35,007 bases of DNA from Acidimicrobiaceae bacterium (GCA_002720485.1 PBIQ01000006.1:1-35007); one strand, 5' to 3'; shown: positions 26,108 through 35,007, counted from the first letter of the stretch. Notes: generated by a model not told the origin, from the letters alone. Numbers and translations: made by a program.

Positions 26108-27364
26108 TCAGAAGTCAAAATTTCCATCTTCATGAAACTCGAACTCTAAATCGCCGATCGTTACTATGTCGCCTTCTTTAACTCCAGCGCGTCGAAGCGC
26201 TTTATTTACTCCTAACCTCTCAAGTGAATGCTGAACATATTGAAGAGCTTCTATGTTGGTTAGGTCGTTCAACGCCACCGCACGTTCAGCGCTTCTTCCA
26301 AGGACTTCATATTTGTTGTCTCCGCTTCTTTCAACACGTATTCCTTTGGGTAGAGGTCGATGAATAACTTCATCGCTTCTAACTTCGATAGTTTGAGTTC
26401 GTTCGTGGCTAACGAGACGCTGCATTTCAGCAATAGCATTCTCTAGTCCATATCCAGTTACAGATGAGATAGGAATGCAGGAATCTGGAACCTCCGAAAC
26501 GCCAACGTCATATTTTGATGCCAGAAGTAAGCGTGGCCTATCGAGAAGTTCTGGCTTGTATGTGCCGAGCTCCTTCAAGAGCGTGTCAAGCTGTTCGTTT
26601 GGTGTAGTCCCGTCGTACGGTGCGAGGTCGAGAAGTACCACCAGTACTCTAGCTCGTTCAACATGCCTAAGGAATTGATGTCCTAGACCCTTACCTACTG
26701 AGGCGCCTTCAATAAGCCCAGGTATATCTGCGACTACCATTTCAAAATCTTCGCCAACTTTCACCACCCCTAGATTGGGAACTAGCGTCGTAAATGGGTA
26801 ATCAGCGATTTTCGGACTCGCTGCAGAAATACGAGATATTAACGTGCTTTTACCTACGTTAGGGAAACCTACGAGTGCAACATCGGCTAACAGTTTCAGC
26901 TCTAGTTTAAGCCACTGCTCTTCTCCTGACTCGCCTTGTTCAGCAAAACTAGGAGCACGTCGATTATTGGCTAAAAATCTTGCATTCCCCTTTCCTCCTT
27001 CTCCACCTCTCGCTGCAAGCCACTTGGTCCCAGAAGATGAGAGATCAGCCAGTATCTGCCCTTCTTGCCCTCTAACGATAGTGCCTACCGGGACAGGCAC
27101 TTCTAATGAATTCCCTTTCGCCCCATGCCGACGTTTACCCTCTCCATGCCGTCCATTGTCTGCCCGACGATGAGGGTAGTCTCTGAATGAAAGCAATGAA
27201 GCAGTGTTATGGTCAGCGATGAGCCAGATGTTACCGCCATCTCCTCCATCACCACCGTCGGGACCTCCCCGATTGACGTGCGCTTCTCTTCTGAAAGCAA
27301 CACATCCAGCGCCTCCGTCTCCTCCTCTTACGTTGAGACCGCATTCGTCAACAAAATTTGACAC
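26108..27364 (-). CDS. obgE: GTPase ObgE/CgtA
   Basis: 418 residues. The glycine-rich Obg domain (res ~1-158; GGDGGAGCVAFRRE, GGPDGGDGGDGG) is followed by the G domain: P-loop GFPNVGKS (166-173), DIPGLIEGAS (213-222), and G4 as ASKYD (282-286). The usual N of NKxD is Ser here. The C-terminal OCT domain (res ~340-418) is that of actinobacterial/firmicute forms. ObgE binds the 50S subunit and links its assembly to growth and ppGpp. The GTG start has AAGG ~7 bp upstream. It follows rpmA by 62 bp. Confidence 0.96.
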   Translation of the reverse strand: MSNFVDECGLNVRGGDGGAGCVAFRREAHVNRGGPDGGDGGDGGNIWLIADHNTASLLSFRDYPHRRADNGRHGEGKRRHGAKGNSLEVPVPVGTIVRGQEGQILADLSSSGTKWLAARGGEGGKGNARFLANNRRAPSFAEQGESGEEQWLKLELKLLADVALVGFPNVGKSTLISRISAASPKIADYPFTTLVPNLGVVKVGEDFEMVVADIPGLIEGASVGKGLGHQFLRHVERARVLVVLLDLAPYDGTTPNEQLDTLLKELGTYKPELLDRPRLLLASKYDVGVSEVPDSCIPISSVTGYGLENAIAEMQRLVSHERTQTIEVRSDEVIHRPLPKGIRVERSGDNKYEVLGRSAERAVALNDLTNIEALQYVQHSLERLGVNKALRRAGVKEGDIVTIGDLEFEFHEDGNFDF

Positions 27365-27403
27365 AGTAGTACCTTAGATGGAAACAGATGAAGATAGATG
27401 CCC

Positions 27404-27427
27404 GTTTAAAAAAGTTAGATTTTAAAC
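27404..27427. repeat. AT-rich inverted repeat between rpmA and obgE
   Basis: GTTTAAAA (27404-27411) and TTTTAAAC (27420-27427) form a perfect 8-bp inverted repeat with an 8-bp spacer, just after the rpmA stop codon. On the - strand a run of six T's lies inside the 3' half. The stem is weak; it could be a partial attenuator between the ribosomal genes and obgE, or chance. Confidence 0.3.
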
Positions 27428-27678
27428 TACTCGGGAATGACGTCGACGAGTTTCCTTCCGCGCCTTGACCCAAATTTAACTCTGCCGCTAGCAGTAGCGA
27501 AAAGTGTGTCATCACCTCCGCGCCCAACATTACTTCCAGGATGAAATTTTGTACCTCTCTGACGCACCAGAATGGATCCAGCAGAAACTAAAGTTCCGTC
27601 GTAGGCCTTAACACCTAAGCGCTGTGCATTTGAATCTCTCCCGTTACGGGTAGACCCGCCGCCTTTAGTCTTTGACAT
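27427..27678 (-). CDS. rpmA: 50S ribosomal protein L27
   Basis: 83 residues. The signature [20 protein letters not shown] starts at residue 5, and the rest ([25 protein letters not shown]) fits L27. L27 reaches the peptidyl transferase centre with its N-terminus, here MSKTK. The start has AAAGGA 9 bp upstream. It follows rplU by 4 bp. Confidence 0.97.
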   Translation of the reverse strand: MSKTKGGGSTRNGRDSNAQRLGVKAYDGTLVSAGSILVRQRGTKFHPGSNVGRGGDDTLFATASGRVKFGSRRGRKLVDVIPE

Positions 27679-27682
27679 CTTG

Positions 27683-27991
27683 CTAGTCCTTTGTTATTGA
27701 AGTGATCTTAATTTCATTATAGTTTTGCCTGTGACCCCATCGGCGCCTCTGGTTACTCTTATTTTTATAAGTAAATCCATTGATCTTTTCCCCGCGACCT
27801 TCGCCAACGATCTCTGCAGTTACTTTGCTTCCCGCCAATTCTGATGGTGTGGCCAATACTGTTTGTCCATCAACAATCATGACAGGAGAAAGGTCTATAG
27901 AAGCTCCAATATCGCCCAATAACTCCACTTTAATAACTTGATCTTTTTCAACGCGGTATTGTTTACCACCGGTCTTAATTACGGCATACAT
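27683..27991 (-). CDS. rplU: 50S ribosomal protein L21
   Basis: 102 residues with [19 protein letters not shown] at the start and [21 protein letters not shown] near the C-terminus, the 23S rRNA-binding part. Usual length for L21. GGTGA lies 4 bp before the ATG. It follows the RNase E/G gene by 70 bp; the rne-rplU-rpmA-obgE order is common in Actinobacteria. Confidence 0.97.
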   Translation of the reverse strand: MYAVIKTGGKQYRVEKDQVIKVELLGDIGASIDLSPVMIVDGQTVLATPSELAGSKVTAEIVGEGRGEKINGFTYKNKSNQRRRWGHRQNYNEIKITSITKD

Positions 27992-28061
27992 AAGTCACCA
28001 GCCTAGTACTTTCTCTACCAAATACCGACACTTGGCACTGGAGATAGCAAGAAAGATGACC

Positions 28062-29594
28062 TTAACTCTGGGCCTTCTGATAGGACTGCAACAGGCCCTC
28101 CCCGATTCGTTTACGGGTCATCTCCACAAGCCCTAATTCTGAAATTCCTAGTACTTGAGTACGAGTTTTGTCCCGAGATAACGCTTCTCGAAATACTCGA
28201 AGGACTTCTTCACGATTTTTTTGAATTTCCATATCCACAAAATCAATTACGATGATTCCCCCGATATCCCTTAAACGTAATTGCCGCGCCACTTCTTTCG
28301 CCGCTTCTAAGTTATTTTTGTAAACTGTTTCTTCAAGATTTGATGAACCAACATTCTTACCTGTGTTTACGTCAATCACAGTTAGCGCTTCAGTGTGCTC
28401 TATAATTAATGACCCTCCAGAAGGCAGCCAGACTTTTGAATCCAGTGCCTTAGTTAGCTGTTCGTTGACGTACAGTTTCTCAAAAAGTGGAAGATCTTCT
28501 TCAGTTTGATCATGGAGCTCTATACGATCAGCTAATGCAGGTGCCACGGTTGCCAAGTAATCACTCGCTTCTCGGTAGAGTTCCTTATCATCCACGACAA
28601 CAGATCTGTATTGCTTGTTGAACTCTTCTCTGATTACTCGGAAAGGCATTTCTGGCTCTCTATGCAGCAGCGTAGGCGCAGATGCTTTGCTGGCTAGAGT
28701 CTCAATTTCTTTCCATTGAGCTACAAGTCGATCTACATCAAGTTGAATTTCTTGCTTCGTAATGTTTTCTGCAGCTGTTCGGACAATCACTCCATGTTCG
28801 GCAGGCTTCGCTTTTTCAAGTATCTGACGTAGCCGTTTCCTTTCCTTCTCGTGAAGTCTCTTTGAAATACCGAATGTTGAACTATTTGGGACAAGCACAA
28901 CAAAACGCCCAGCTAGGGAATCTTCTTGAGTGAGTCGAGCCCCCTTATGAGCTATGGGGTTTTTCGTAACTTGACAGATAACTACCTGCTTGTTTTTCAG
29001 GACATCTTCAATTCGAGGTGGCTTCTTCTTATCTTCTGCATGTTGTGTGACTAGGTCGCTCTGGTATAGCACTGCGTTTTTGGGTGTGCCGATGTCGACG
29101 AACGCTGCTTCCATACCAGGGAGGACATTCTCGACTTTGCCCAAATATACATTTCCATGGATTTCGCTTACGTCATTTGCTGGTTGCGATACAAAAAACT
29201 CGAGTAGCGAGCGACCTTCCAGTGTAGCTATTTGGGTTAAACCGTCTTCAACATGTACGGCCATGGTGTAGCGTCCAACTGCTTTCCCTTTTCGTTCCTG
29301 ACCGCGCCGTTTCCTCAGGTTAGCTTCATCAAGTTCTATTCGGCCATTATCTTGCGAAGTGCGACCCTGATCAGCAGCTGATCGAGCTTTCCTACGCTTC
29401 CTTCTTTTTCGATTCGTATTCTTTGTTGCAGTAGGAGAGGAATTTTTCTCAGCCTCATTCGCCACAGGCGCTGGCCTAGTATCCCCTATTTTTGGTTTTC
29501 TCTTTTCGGTATTTTTTCCTTCATCAGAGTTTTCTCTACTGTTATCAACATGCGCGCTTGCCCCATTCTTTCGGGCGTCGGCTTGTTCGGACAT
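28062..29594 (-). CDS. rne: Ribonuclease E/G, lacking the C-terminal zinc-link
   Basis: 510 residues. Residues 1-105 are a low-complexity, Lys/Arg-rich extension (NRKRRKRRKARS near res 61). Then comes the S1 domain with GNVYLGKVENVLPGMEAAFVDIG (147-169) and the catalytic DNase I-like part: TVIDVNTGKN (405-414) and VIDFVDMEIQKNREEV (449-464). These carry the Asp pair that binds Mg. The protein ends after LVEMTRKRIGEGLLQSYQKAQS, just where family members carry the CPxCxG zinc-link that holds the tetramer together, so the small domain and any degradosome tail are absent. The bases after the TAA code for no CPxCxG in any frame I checked by eye. The ATG has GAAGGGAA upstream, and it lies 15 bp from the DUF2344 gene. 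Confidence 0.92.
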   Translation of the reverse strand: MSEQADARKNGASAHVDNSRENSDEGKNTEKRKPKIGDTRPAPVANEAEKNSSPTATKNTNRKRRKRRKARSAADQGRTSQDNGRIELDEANLRKRRGQERKGKAVGRYTMAVHVEDGLTQIATLEGRSLLEFFVSQPANDVSEIHGNVYLGKVENVLPGMEAAFVDIGTPKNAVLYQSDLVTQHAEDKKKPPRIEDVLKNKQVVICQVTKNPIAHKGARLTQEDSLAGRFVVLVPNSSTFGISKRLHEKERKRLRQILEKAKPAEHGVIVRTAAENITKQEIQLDVDRLVAQWKEIETLASKASAPTLLHREPEMPFRVIREEFNKQYRSVVVDDKELYREASDYLATVAPALADRIELHDQTEEDLPLFEKLYVNEQLTKALDSKVWLPSGGSLIIEHTEALTVIDVNTGKNVGSSNLEETVYKNNLEAAKEVARQLRLRDIGGIIVIDFVDMEIQKNREEVLRVFREALSRDKTRTQVLGISELGLVEMTRKRIGEGLLQSYQKAQS

Positions 29595-29609
29595 GGGCTA
29601 TTTCCCTTC

Positions 29610-30329
29610 TCATAATGCGCCTACCAGAGAACGCATTTGGGTGGCACCAGCAACTTCTAGTGGGTCGAGTCGCTGACCTCCCTCTTCGACTATTTGTTTT
29701 CTTCTATAAAGCTTGTATTCACTCAGGTGAGGTTCCAAGGAGCGGAGTAATTCGCTCGGCCGCAAGGACCTAGGTTGTGTCCCTAGTTCTGCTTGCACTG
29801 TTATCCTCCCGTCGATCTTCTTATTTTTTCTACGAACTAAATATACTAAGGGTTTGATGTCGTCAATGACTTCTTTCCCTTTTCGTTCCCGTCGTAAAAC
29901 TATTTCATTTTCGGACTCTATTCTATCTAGCCATGAGTCAACCGTGGTGTCATCTTCGTTAACGGTGATGTCCCAGAGACAAGAAGTAACTGTTTGTTGA
30001 AGCGATGGGAATTTTCCTTCCATCACAGAAGCACCATTGATCTCAATACCCGGCGGTAAATTCGAATTTAATAGGCCGCATATCTCTTCAACCTGCAACG
30101 GTGTTTCTTTTGAGTTGTCTATTTGGATGTCAATATACTCACAGTCCGATTCAGCTCCGGTAGGAAGTGCTAGCCCGTATGCAATTTTTGGCCTTGGAGA
30201 GAACCCTTGGCTGTACACAAGCGGAATGCTCGAGACCCGTAAAGTCCTTTCCCAAACTTTAGCGATATCACGGTGACTAGCGAATCGTATTTTTCCGGTC
30301 TTGCTTGACTTAAGTCGAAGGTGGATCAT
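29610..30329 (-). CDS. DUF2344 (TIGR03936) radical SAM-associated protein
   Basis: 239 residues with the DUF2344 start MIHLRLKSSKTGKIRFASHRDIAKVWERTLR and the block PLVYSQGFSPRPKIAYGLALPTGAESDCEYIDI (res ~37-69). The family is linked to the TIGR03960 radical SAM protein, fused to it in some bacteria; here it starts 4 bp after that gene. AAGGA precedes the ATG. Function is not established; the context next to RNase E/G and L21/L27 suggests RNA or ribosome modification, by inference. Confidence 0.9.
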   Translation of the reverse strand: MIHLRLKSSKTGKIRFASHRDIAKVWERTLRVSSIPLVYSQGFSPRPKIAYGLALPTGAESDCEYIDIQIDNSKETPLQVEEICGLLNSNLPPGIEINGASVMEGKFPSLQQTVTSCLWDITVNEDDTTVDSWLDRIESENEIVLRRERKGKEVIDDIKPLVYLVRRKNKKIDGRITVQAELGTQPRSLRPSELLRSLEPHLSEYKLYRRKQIVEEGGQRLDPLEVAGATQMRSLVGAL

Positions 30330-30333
30330 GTCC

Positions 30334-32289
30334 TTAAACTTTTTCGCTTTTCTTTCGTATGGTCAAAAGTTGGGGGGCTTCAGATCCTTTTGTTAGATCT
30401 TGCCAAGTACCTTGGCTTCCGCCAACAGGAGGTGAAGTAGAGGCAACTACATGGTCAAGTCCATATCCGGTACATGCTCCGCAGTCATAGCATGGAGTCC
30501 ATCGACAATCTTCAAGCCCAACTTCCTCAAGAGCATCTCGCCACTCCTGCCAAAGAAAATCCTTATAAAGGCCAGCGTCAAGATGATCCCAAGGTAACGG
30601 CTCTGATTTCTCCCGGTGCCGATAAACATACTTCTCGACAGATAGGCCAAGCTTCTCCATTGACAGTAGCCATCGATCGAGGTCGAAGTGCTCACTCCAC
30701 TCTTGAAATGTTCCGCCAGACTTCCACACTTCCTCGACAAGTGCTGAGAGAGCTCGATCTCCTCTACTGAGAACTCCTTCTATTAGTGTTGCTTTGGGGT
30801 CATGCCATTTGAGTTGAACCCCGCGGATACGACTCGTAGCATCTTTCAATAGATTTATCTTTCGTTGGAGTTCTTCGCTTGTATTTTGCCCAAACCACTG
30901 AAAGGGCGTAAAAGGTTTCGGCACGAAACCACCCACGCTAACAGTAACCGAAGCTTGTTTATTGTATTTTTTGCCAATTTGTACACAGTTTCTAGCCAAA
31001 TCTGCAATACCGAGGGTGTCTTCGTCAGTTTCGGTAGGTAACCCAATGAGAAAGTAAAGTTTCACTCTTCGCCATCCCTGTGAGAAGGCTGATTCTACAG
31101 CACCATACAGATCCTCTTCAGTGATGAGCTTGTTAATAACCTGCCGCATTCGCCATGTTCCTGCTTCAGGGGCGAAGGTTAAACCTGACCGTTTTCCTCC
31201 TTGTATAGTCGCTGCTATATCCACTGTGAAAGCGTCGACACGAAGAGAGGGCAAGGATACTCCCGTCTGCCCGCATGACAAGGGGTTATCCCCGACTGCC
31301 GCTACAGCTTTTTCGATATGGCTATAATCTGCAGTTGATAATGAGGTTAATGCTACCTGGTCGTACCCAGTCTTTCGCAGCCCTGTAGTGACCATAGTTC
31401 GGACTTGATCGAGCGATCTTTCTCGAACAGGGCGGGTTATCATTCCAGCTTGGCAGAATCTACATCCTCTCGTGCATCCTCTAAAGACTTCAACGTTAAG
31501 CCGATCATGAACTACTTCAGTGATTGGTACAAGTTGATTTTTGGGATATGGCCAATCTTCCAAACTGGTGATAGTTCGCTTTTCTATAAGCGCTGGAGTG
31601 TCATCGAATAAAGGTTCCAACATCTGAAACCCGTTCTCGTTTTCTACAGGGTTATACAAAAGGGGCACATATACCCCTTCAATCTGAGAAAGGTTCCTAA
31701 GAATCCTCTCCCTGTCGAGATTTCCCTCCTCACTATTTTTCCATTGATGGATGGCATAGGTTAATTCTGAAACAACTTCTTCTCCGTCGCCGAGGACAAA
31801 GAAATCAATAAAATCAGCTAGAGGCTCGGGGTTGTACGTGCAATGACCGCCCGCTCCGACCAAGGGGTCATCCGCTCCTCGGTCTGCTGAGCGCAAAGGG
31901 ATACCTGATAGGTCGATACAATTAAGGACATTCGTATATACAAGTTCGGAAGATAGATTAAAAGCCAGTACGTCGAACTCATCTGCTGGTCGATGGGTAT
32001 CGACGCTGAAGAGAGGAATATTTTTCGCTCTCATTTCTTCCTCAAGGTCAACCCATGGCGCGTAAGCTCGCTCTGCTTCACCTACTAAAAGTTCATTGAT
32101 TATCTCATAGAGGATTTGCAATCCTTGATTTGGAAATCCGACTTCATATGCATCGGGATATGTCAACAACCATGCCACATTCTTAGGGTTGTGTGGTGGC
32201 CGAACAATTCCTCGTTCTAGCCCGATATAGCGAGCAGGCTTCTCAACATTAAGTAGTAAAGGTTCTATGTCATGCCAAATAGAGGCCAT
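30334..32289 (-). CDS. TIGR03960-type radical SAM protein with B12-binding-like N-domain
   Basis: 651 residues. The N-terminal ~240 residues resemble a B12-binding (Rossmann-like) domain (TYPDAYEVGFPNQGLQILY). The radical SAM domain begins with CTRGCRFCQ, so Cys272, Cys276 and Cys279 hold the [4Fe-4S] cluster; SLSTADYSHIEKAV and SVGGFVPKPFTPFQWFGQ follow. The C-terminus ends with CYDCGACTGYG, a second Cys cluster. Its reaction is unknown. It forms a coupled pair with DUF2344 downstream and follows rodA. Confidence 0.92.
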   Translation of the reverse strand: MASIWHDIEPLLLNVEKPARYIGLERGIVRPPHNPKNVAWLLTYPDAYEVGFPNQGLQILYEIINELLVGEAERAYAPWVDLEEEMRAKNIPLFSVDTHRPADEFDVLAFNLSSELVYTNVLNCIDLSGIPLRSADRGADDPLVGAGGHCTYNPEPLADFIDFFVLGDGEEVVSELTYAIHQWKNSEEGNLDRERILRNLSQIEGVYVPLLYNPVENENGFQMLEPLFDDTPALIEKRTITSLEDWPYPKNQLVPITEVVHDRLNVEVFRGCTRGCRFCQAGMITRPVRERSLDQVRTMVTTGLRKTGYDQVALTSLSTADYSHIEKAVAAVGDNPLSCGQTGVSLPSLRVDAFTVDIAATIQGGKRSGLTFAPEAGTWRMRQVINKLITEEDLYGAVESAFSQGWRRVKLYFLIGLPTETDEDTLGIADLARNCVQIGKKYNKQASVTVSVGGFVPKPFTPFQWFGQNTSEELQRKINLLKDATSRIRGVQLKWHDPKATLIEGVLSRGDRALSALVEEVWKSGGTFQEWSEHFDLDRWLLSMEKLGLSVEKYVYRHREKSEPLPWDHLDAGLYKDFLWQEWRDALEEVGLEDCRWTPCYDCGACTGYGLDHVVASTSPPVGGSQGTWQDLTKGSEAPQLLTIRKKSEKV

Positions 32290-32340
32290 CTTGGATAATC
32301 CATTCGTTAAATCTCAACCCTCTGAAGGATACTCGATACT

Positions 32341-33501
32341 TCACCTGACAACTTCGTACCTTCGCATACGCACATTTAGCACGAGACCAACTGCGACAAA
32401 ATTCGTCAAACTTGACGAACCCCCGTATGAAACAAAAGGTAACGGAATACCGGTTATAGGCATGATGCCTAATGTCATCCCAACTGATTGGAACATTTGG
32501 AAAACTATCATTGTTAAAACTCCCACGCAGAGCAATGTCCCAAGAAGGTCTGCAGATTTCTTTGCTGTCCGCCAACATCGCCAAATGACGATTCCGAATA
32601 AGCCTAGAATCACTACAGATCCAATAAAGCCAAGCTCTTCCCCTACCACTGAAAAGAGAAAATCAGTATGCTGTTCGGGAACAAACTCGCCACGCGTCTG
32701 CTGTCCTTCACCATAACCCTGCCCTCGAAGCCCCCCGGACCCAATCGCTATTTGGGCTTGGGTCTGTTGATACGCTGCCTCTGTTTGGCTGGAGGCTGGA
32801 TCAATAAATGAAGTCAATCGGTCCCTTTGATAATCCTGAAGGAGCCCAGTAGTCCAAATAACTGCGATACCTGCAACACCTGCAAACGTCATTAGGACAA
32901 TGTGGCGCGTTTGAGCCCCACCAACTAAAAGCATCCCCATAGTAATGGCAACGAATACAAGCGCAGATCCGACATCTGTTTCCAAGAGAATCAACCCAAG
33001 GGGAATCACAGCGAGGAAAAGCGCATTGAGAATAGCCCTCTGAGTTAAATAACCGTCAAAACGTTCGAGGTAGCTTGCTAAAGCAAATATAAACGCAACT
33101 TTACAAAATTCTGAAGGCTGCAACTGGAATTGACCAAATTCGAACCAAGCTCTTGTCCCGTTACGCTCAACCCCCAGCGGAGTTAAAACGAGAAGAAGCA
33201 GCAGAGTCGACCCCCAAAACGCTATTGGAACGAATTCCCTAAGGCGCCGATAAGGGATGGATGACGTTACAAGCATCAGCAAAGTCCCTACCACGACAAA
33301 CAAGGTATGGCGAGATAAGAAACTCTTGTCATACATTGTTGGATCACTGCCTCTAGTTGCGCTGTAGACCATCAGAACTCCCGTGACTCCAAGGAGAAGA
33401 CAACTGACAATTAAAGCGAGATCAATGTGAAGCCAAGGGGAGATCGGACTTCCCGTTGGATTTAACGATGATCTCTTTCTGGGCCAACTCAAATCACTCA
33501 T
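32341..33501 (-). CDS. rodA: Peptidoglycan glycosyltransferase RodA (SEDS family)
   Basis: 386 residues and about ten hydrophobic segments, from WLHIDLALIVSCLLLGVTGVLMVYSA on. SEDS marks: ETDVGSALVFVAI, the extracellular loop PEQHTDFLFSVVGEELGF with the essential Asp, and ITGIPLPFVSYGGSS. RodA polymerises glycan strands from lipid II, working with PBP2. It starts 2 bp after the stop of mrdA, so the two form one operon. A RodA rather than FtsW role rests on this pairing. Confidence 0.94.
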   Translation of the reverse strand: MSDLSWPRKRSSLNPTGSPISPWLHIDLALIVSCLLLGVTGVLMVYSATRGSDPTMYDKSFLSRHTLFVVVGTLLMLVTSSIPYRRLREFVPIAFWGSTLLLLLVLTPLGVERNGTRAWFEFGQFQLQPSEFCKVAFIFALASYLERFDGYLTQRAILNALFLAVIPLGLILLETDVGSALVFVAITMGMLLVGGAQTRHIVLMTFAGVAGIAVIWTTGLLQDYQRDRLTSFIDPASSQTEAAYQQTQAQIAIGSGGLRGQGYGEGQQTRGEFVPEQHTDFLFSVVGEELGFIGSVVILGLFGIVIWRCWRTAKKSADLLGTLLCVGVLTMIVFQMFQSVGMTLGIMPITGIPLPFVSYGGSSSLTNFVAVGLVLNVRMRRYEVVR

Positions 33502-33503
33502 GA

Positions 33504-35007
33504 CTAATCTCCAGAGCCGATAGTACTAGCCTCTTGGGCTGCTTCAATATCCGCAGATGATTGTTCCAGCTCTTGCGCTAGTTGGCGCGCTGCTTCGTCT
33601 GCTTCTGCGACGCTTAAGAAACGAGGAACAATCCCGTATGCGATCTGTTCAAAATACCGTCTTATAACTGGGGCTGCTACTGCTCCACCGAATCCAGCTT
33701 CTTCTAGAATGACGACAGCAACGTATTCAGGTTCAGGATTAGGGCCCCAACCTACAAATAATGCGTAGTCTGCAATCAGAGCTTCTAAGCTCTGCTTTTC
33801 AGATGTCCCAGTTTTTCCAGATACTGGCCAATCTTCATGTGGGAAATTCAGAAATGCAGAATAGGCAGTCCCCTCTAGTCCATTATCCGTTCTTCGCCAT
33901 GTGGTAACTCCCGCAAGCCCATCTCTTATCGGTTGAGTGAAGGCGTCTGGGAGGTAAAGCTCTCGAGTTATCCGAGGTTGGAACTCGACTTCTATTTGCC
34001 CAGTAATAGGATTTATGGTCTGTAGCCCAATATTCGGAGCATACAAAGTTCCTCCATTGATAAGTGCTGCATACGCGTTCGCTATCTGTAATGGTGTAGC
34101 CAGCACATCCCCCTGCCCTATTGATGTATTTAACGTGTCACCGGTTAGCCATTTATCGGTTAGAAATGCCTCCGGATTCTGCCTGTAAGCTTCCCGGCGT
34201 GAATCTGGCGTAGGGATCCTCCCACCATTCTCGTTTGCTAATGTAATTCCACTTGGGACACCAAAACCAAAATATCTGGCAGCTACTTGTGGCGACTCTA
34301 AATCGAAGCCTGGGAGAATATCAAAATGAGTTGCAAGGTTATAAAAGTAGGTATCAGACGAATAGGTAAGCGCTAATCGAAGATCCACTTCACCATATGC
34401 AGCAGCACCTGCGTTTTGAAATTCACATGTTCCACCCTCACAAGAAGGAATGGTGAACACACCTTCATCCAAGTACATTGAATTCACACCCAGTATTCCC
34501 CTAGACCCTATCAATCCTGTATCCAAAGCCGCATAGGCAGTAAATGGTTTGAAAGTTGACCCAGGAGGATATGTTCCCTGAATAACTCTGTTAAGAAGTG
34601 GAAGGCTATTCCCGGGATCAATAAGGTCATCAAATTCATCCTGACTGATACCTGAAACGAATAATTCAGGGTCGTAAGTAGGGTATGACGCCATAGCGAG
34701 CACCGAGCCATCTTGCGGATTCATCACAACCATTGCTCCTGCAGGCGCTTTGTAGATGACCACTCCTTCTTCTTCAAATTTTGTAGGCTGCTGGCGGGCT
34801 ATATCTAACCCCTCCTTAAGATATTTTTCTGCCATAGCTTGCAGATCTACATCAATTGTTAGCTGAACATCACTACCTGCCCTTGCTGGGATCTCTTCGA
34901 CGACTTCAAGAATGTTATTGAACTTATCTACGATGACTGTCTTTCTTCCTGGAGTACCTCGCAAAGCATTTTCATAGAAGAGTTCAATACCCGCTTTCCC
35001 GATTTCA
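33504..35007 (-). CDS. mrdA: Penicillin-binding protein 2 (MrdA), 5' end cut by the window
   Basis: The frame stays open to the end of the window, where EIGKAGIELFYENALRGTPG matches the dimerisation/pedestal part of PBP2, so the N-terminal membrane anchor is missing. The transpeptidase domain has all three motifs: STFK (in GTYPPGSTFKPFT, active-site Ser), SSD (YSSDTYFY) and KTG (VSGKTGTSEKQS). It links peptides of new peptidoglycan during elongation with RodA. An insert with a Cys pair (IPSCEGGTCEFQ), outside the cell, may form a disulfide. The acidic tail rich in Glu and Gln (QELEQSSADIEAAQEAS) ends the protein. Confidence 0.95.
   Translation of the reverse strand, partial: EIGKAGIELFYENALRGTPGRKTVIVDKFNNILEVVEEIPARAGSDVQLTIDVDLQAMAEKYLKEGLDIARQQPTKFEEEGVVIYKAPAGAMVVMNPQDGSVLAMASYPTYDPELFVSGISQDEFDDLIDPGNSLPLLNRVIQGTYPPGSTFKPFTAYAALDTGLIGSRGILGVNSMYLDEGVFTIPSCEGGTCEFQNAGAAAYGEVDLRLALTYSSDTYFYNLATHFDILPGFDLESPQVAARYFGFGVPSGITLANENGGRIPTPDSRREAYRQNPEAFLTDKWLTGDTLNTSIGQGDVLATPLQIANAYAALINGGTLYAPNIGLQTINPITGQIEVEFQPRITRELYLPDAFTQPIRDGLAGVTTWRRTDNGLEGTAYSAFLNFPHEDWPVSGKTGTSEKQSLEALIADYALFVGWGPNPEPEYVAVVILEEAGFGGAVAAPVIRRYFEQIAYGIVPRFLSVAEADEAARQLAQELEQSSADIEAAQEASTIGSGD

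Noticed and set aside
27992-28061. A frameshifted zinc-link of RNase E/G after its stop, or an L21 leader RNA
   Set aside because: Reading the - strand past the TAA gives no CPxCxG in any frame, and no convincing leader hairpin is seen in the 70 bp before rplU.
1-35007. CRISPR arrays, insertion sequences, prophage or integrated elements
   Set aside because: I saw no spaced direct repeats of CRISPR type, no transposase, integrase or phage gene, and the single tRNA gene is intact with no attachment-site duplication nearby.

Overview
The window reads as a chromosomal segment of a free-living actinobacterium (Actinomycetota), most likely a marine or freshwater Acidimicrobiia-type lineage with moderate GC (by eye below 50%). 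This rests on several signs: a class II DAHP synthase, a mitochondrial-type aconitase, an actinobacterial acyl-CoA reductase/HAD fusion, the nadD - LytR_C protein - rsfS block, the order rodA - radical SAM - DUF2344 - RNase E/G - rplU - rpmA - obgE - proB, frequent GTG/TTG starts and apparently leaderless genes. The lineage is an inference from gene content and was not tested by any search. Genes are tightly packed. I see no insertion sequence, prophage, CRISPR array or plasmid gene.

Layout. (a) Positions 2-3815, + strand: a tight three-gene operon holding the 3' part of an acyl-CoA reductase/HAD-IB fusion, a LarA-like (DUF2088) protein and a PlsC-type acyltransferase, probably for a lipid. 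It is the least conventional region of the window. (b) 3894-9948, + strand: aconitase, a LysR regulator with a palindromic operator candidate, an AccD/PccB-like carboxyltransferase and citrate synthase, i.e. the entry to the TCA cycle plus acyl-CoA carboxylation. (c) 9950-18174, mostly - strand: rsmE, dnaJ, lepA, holA, a thioredoxin-TPR protein, a 41-residue zinc-ribbon protein, tRNA-Ala(GGC), rsfS, a LytR_C-type membrane protein and nadD, with rpsT on the + strand between lepA and holA. This is a housekeeping block for ribosome biogenesis, protein folding, replication and NAD synthesis.

(d) 18175-18552: a 378-bp divergent intergenic region rich in repeats and dyads, upstream of a sigma-70 family factor (+), followed by class II DAHP synthase (+). 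(e) 20809-23179, - strand: a VWA protein and a MoxR AAA+ ATPase (CoxE/CoxD-like pair). They are divided from murJ (+) by a perfect 16-bp palindrome that carries a TTGACT -35-like element on each strand. (f) 24955-35007, - strand: proB, obgE, rpmA, rplU, an RNase E/G lacking its zinc-link, DUF2344 protein, TIGR03960-type radical SAM protein, rodA and mrdA (PBP2, cut by the window end). Cell elongation (RodA/PBP2) and lipid II export (MurJ) therefore lie near ribosome assembly and RNA processing genes.

Four convergent gene pairs (gltA/rsmE, rpsT/holA, DAHP synthase/VWA, murJ/proB) abut or overlap at their stop codons, leaving no room for intrinsic terminators. I found no convincing hairpin-plus-U-tract terminator anywhere. 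The strongest candidates for something undescribed are the lipid operon at the left edge, the zinc-link-less RNase E/G, the tiny zinc-ribbon protein and the dyad-rich region before the sigma factor.
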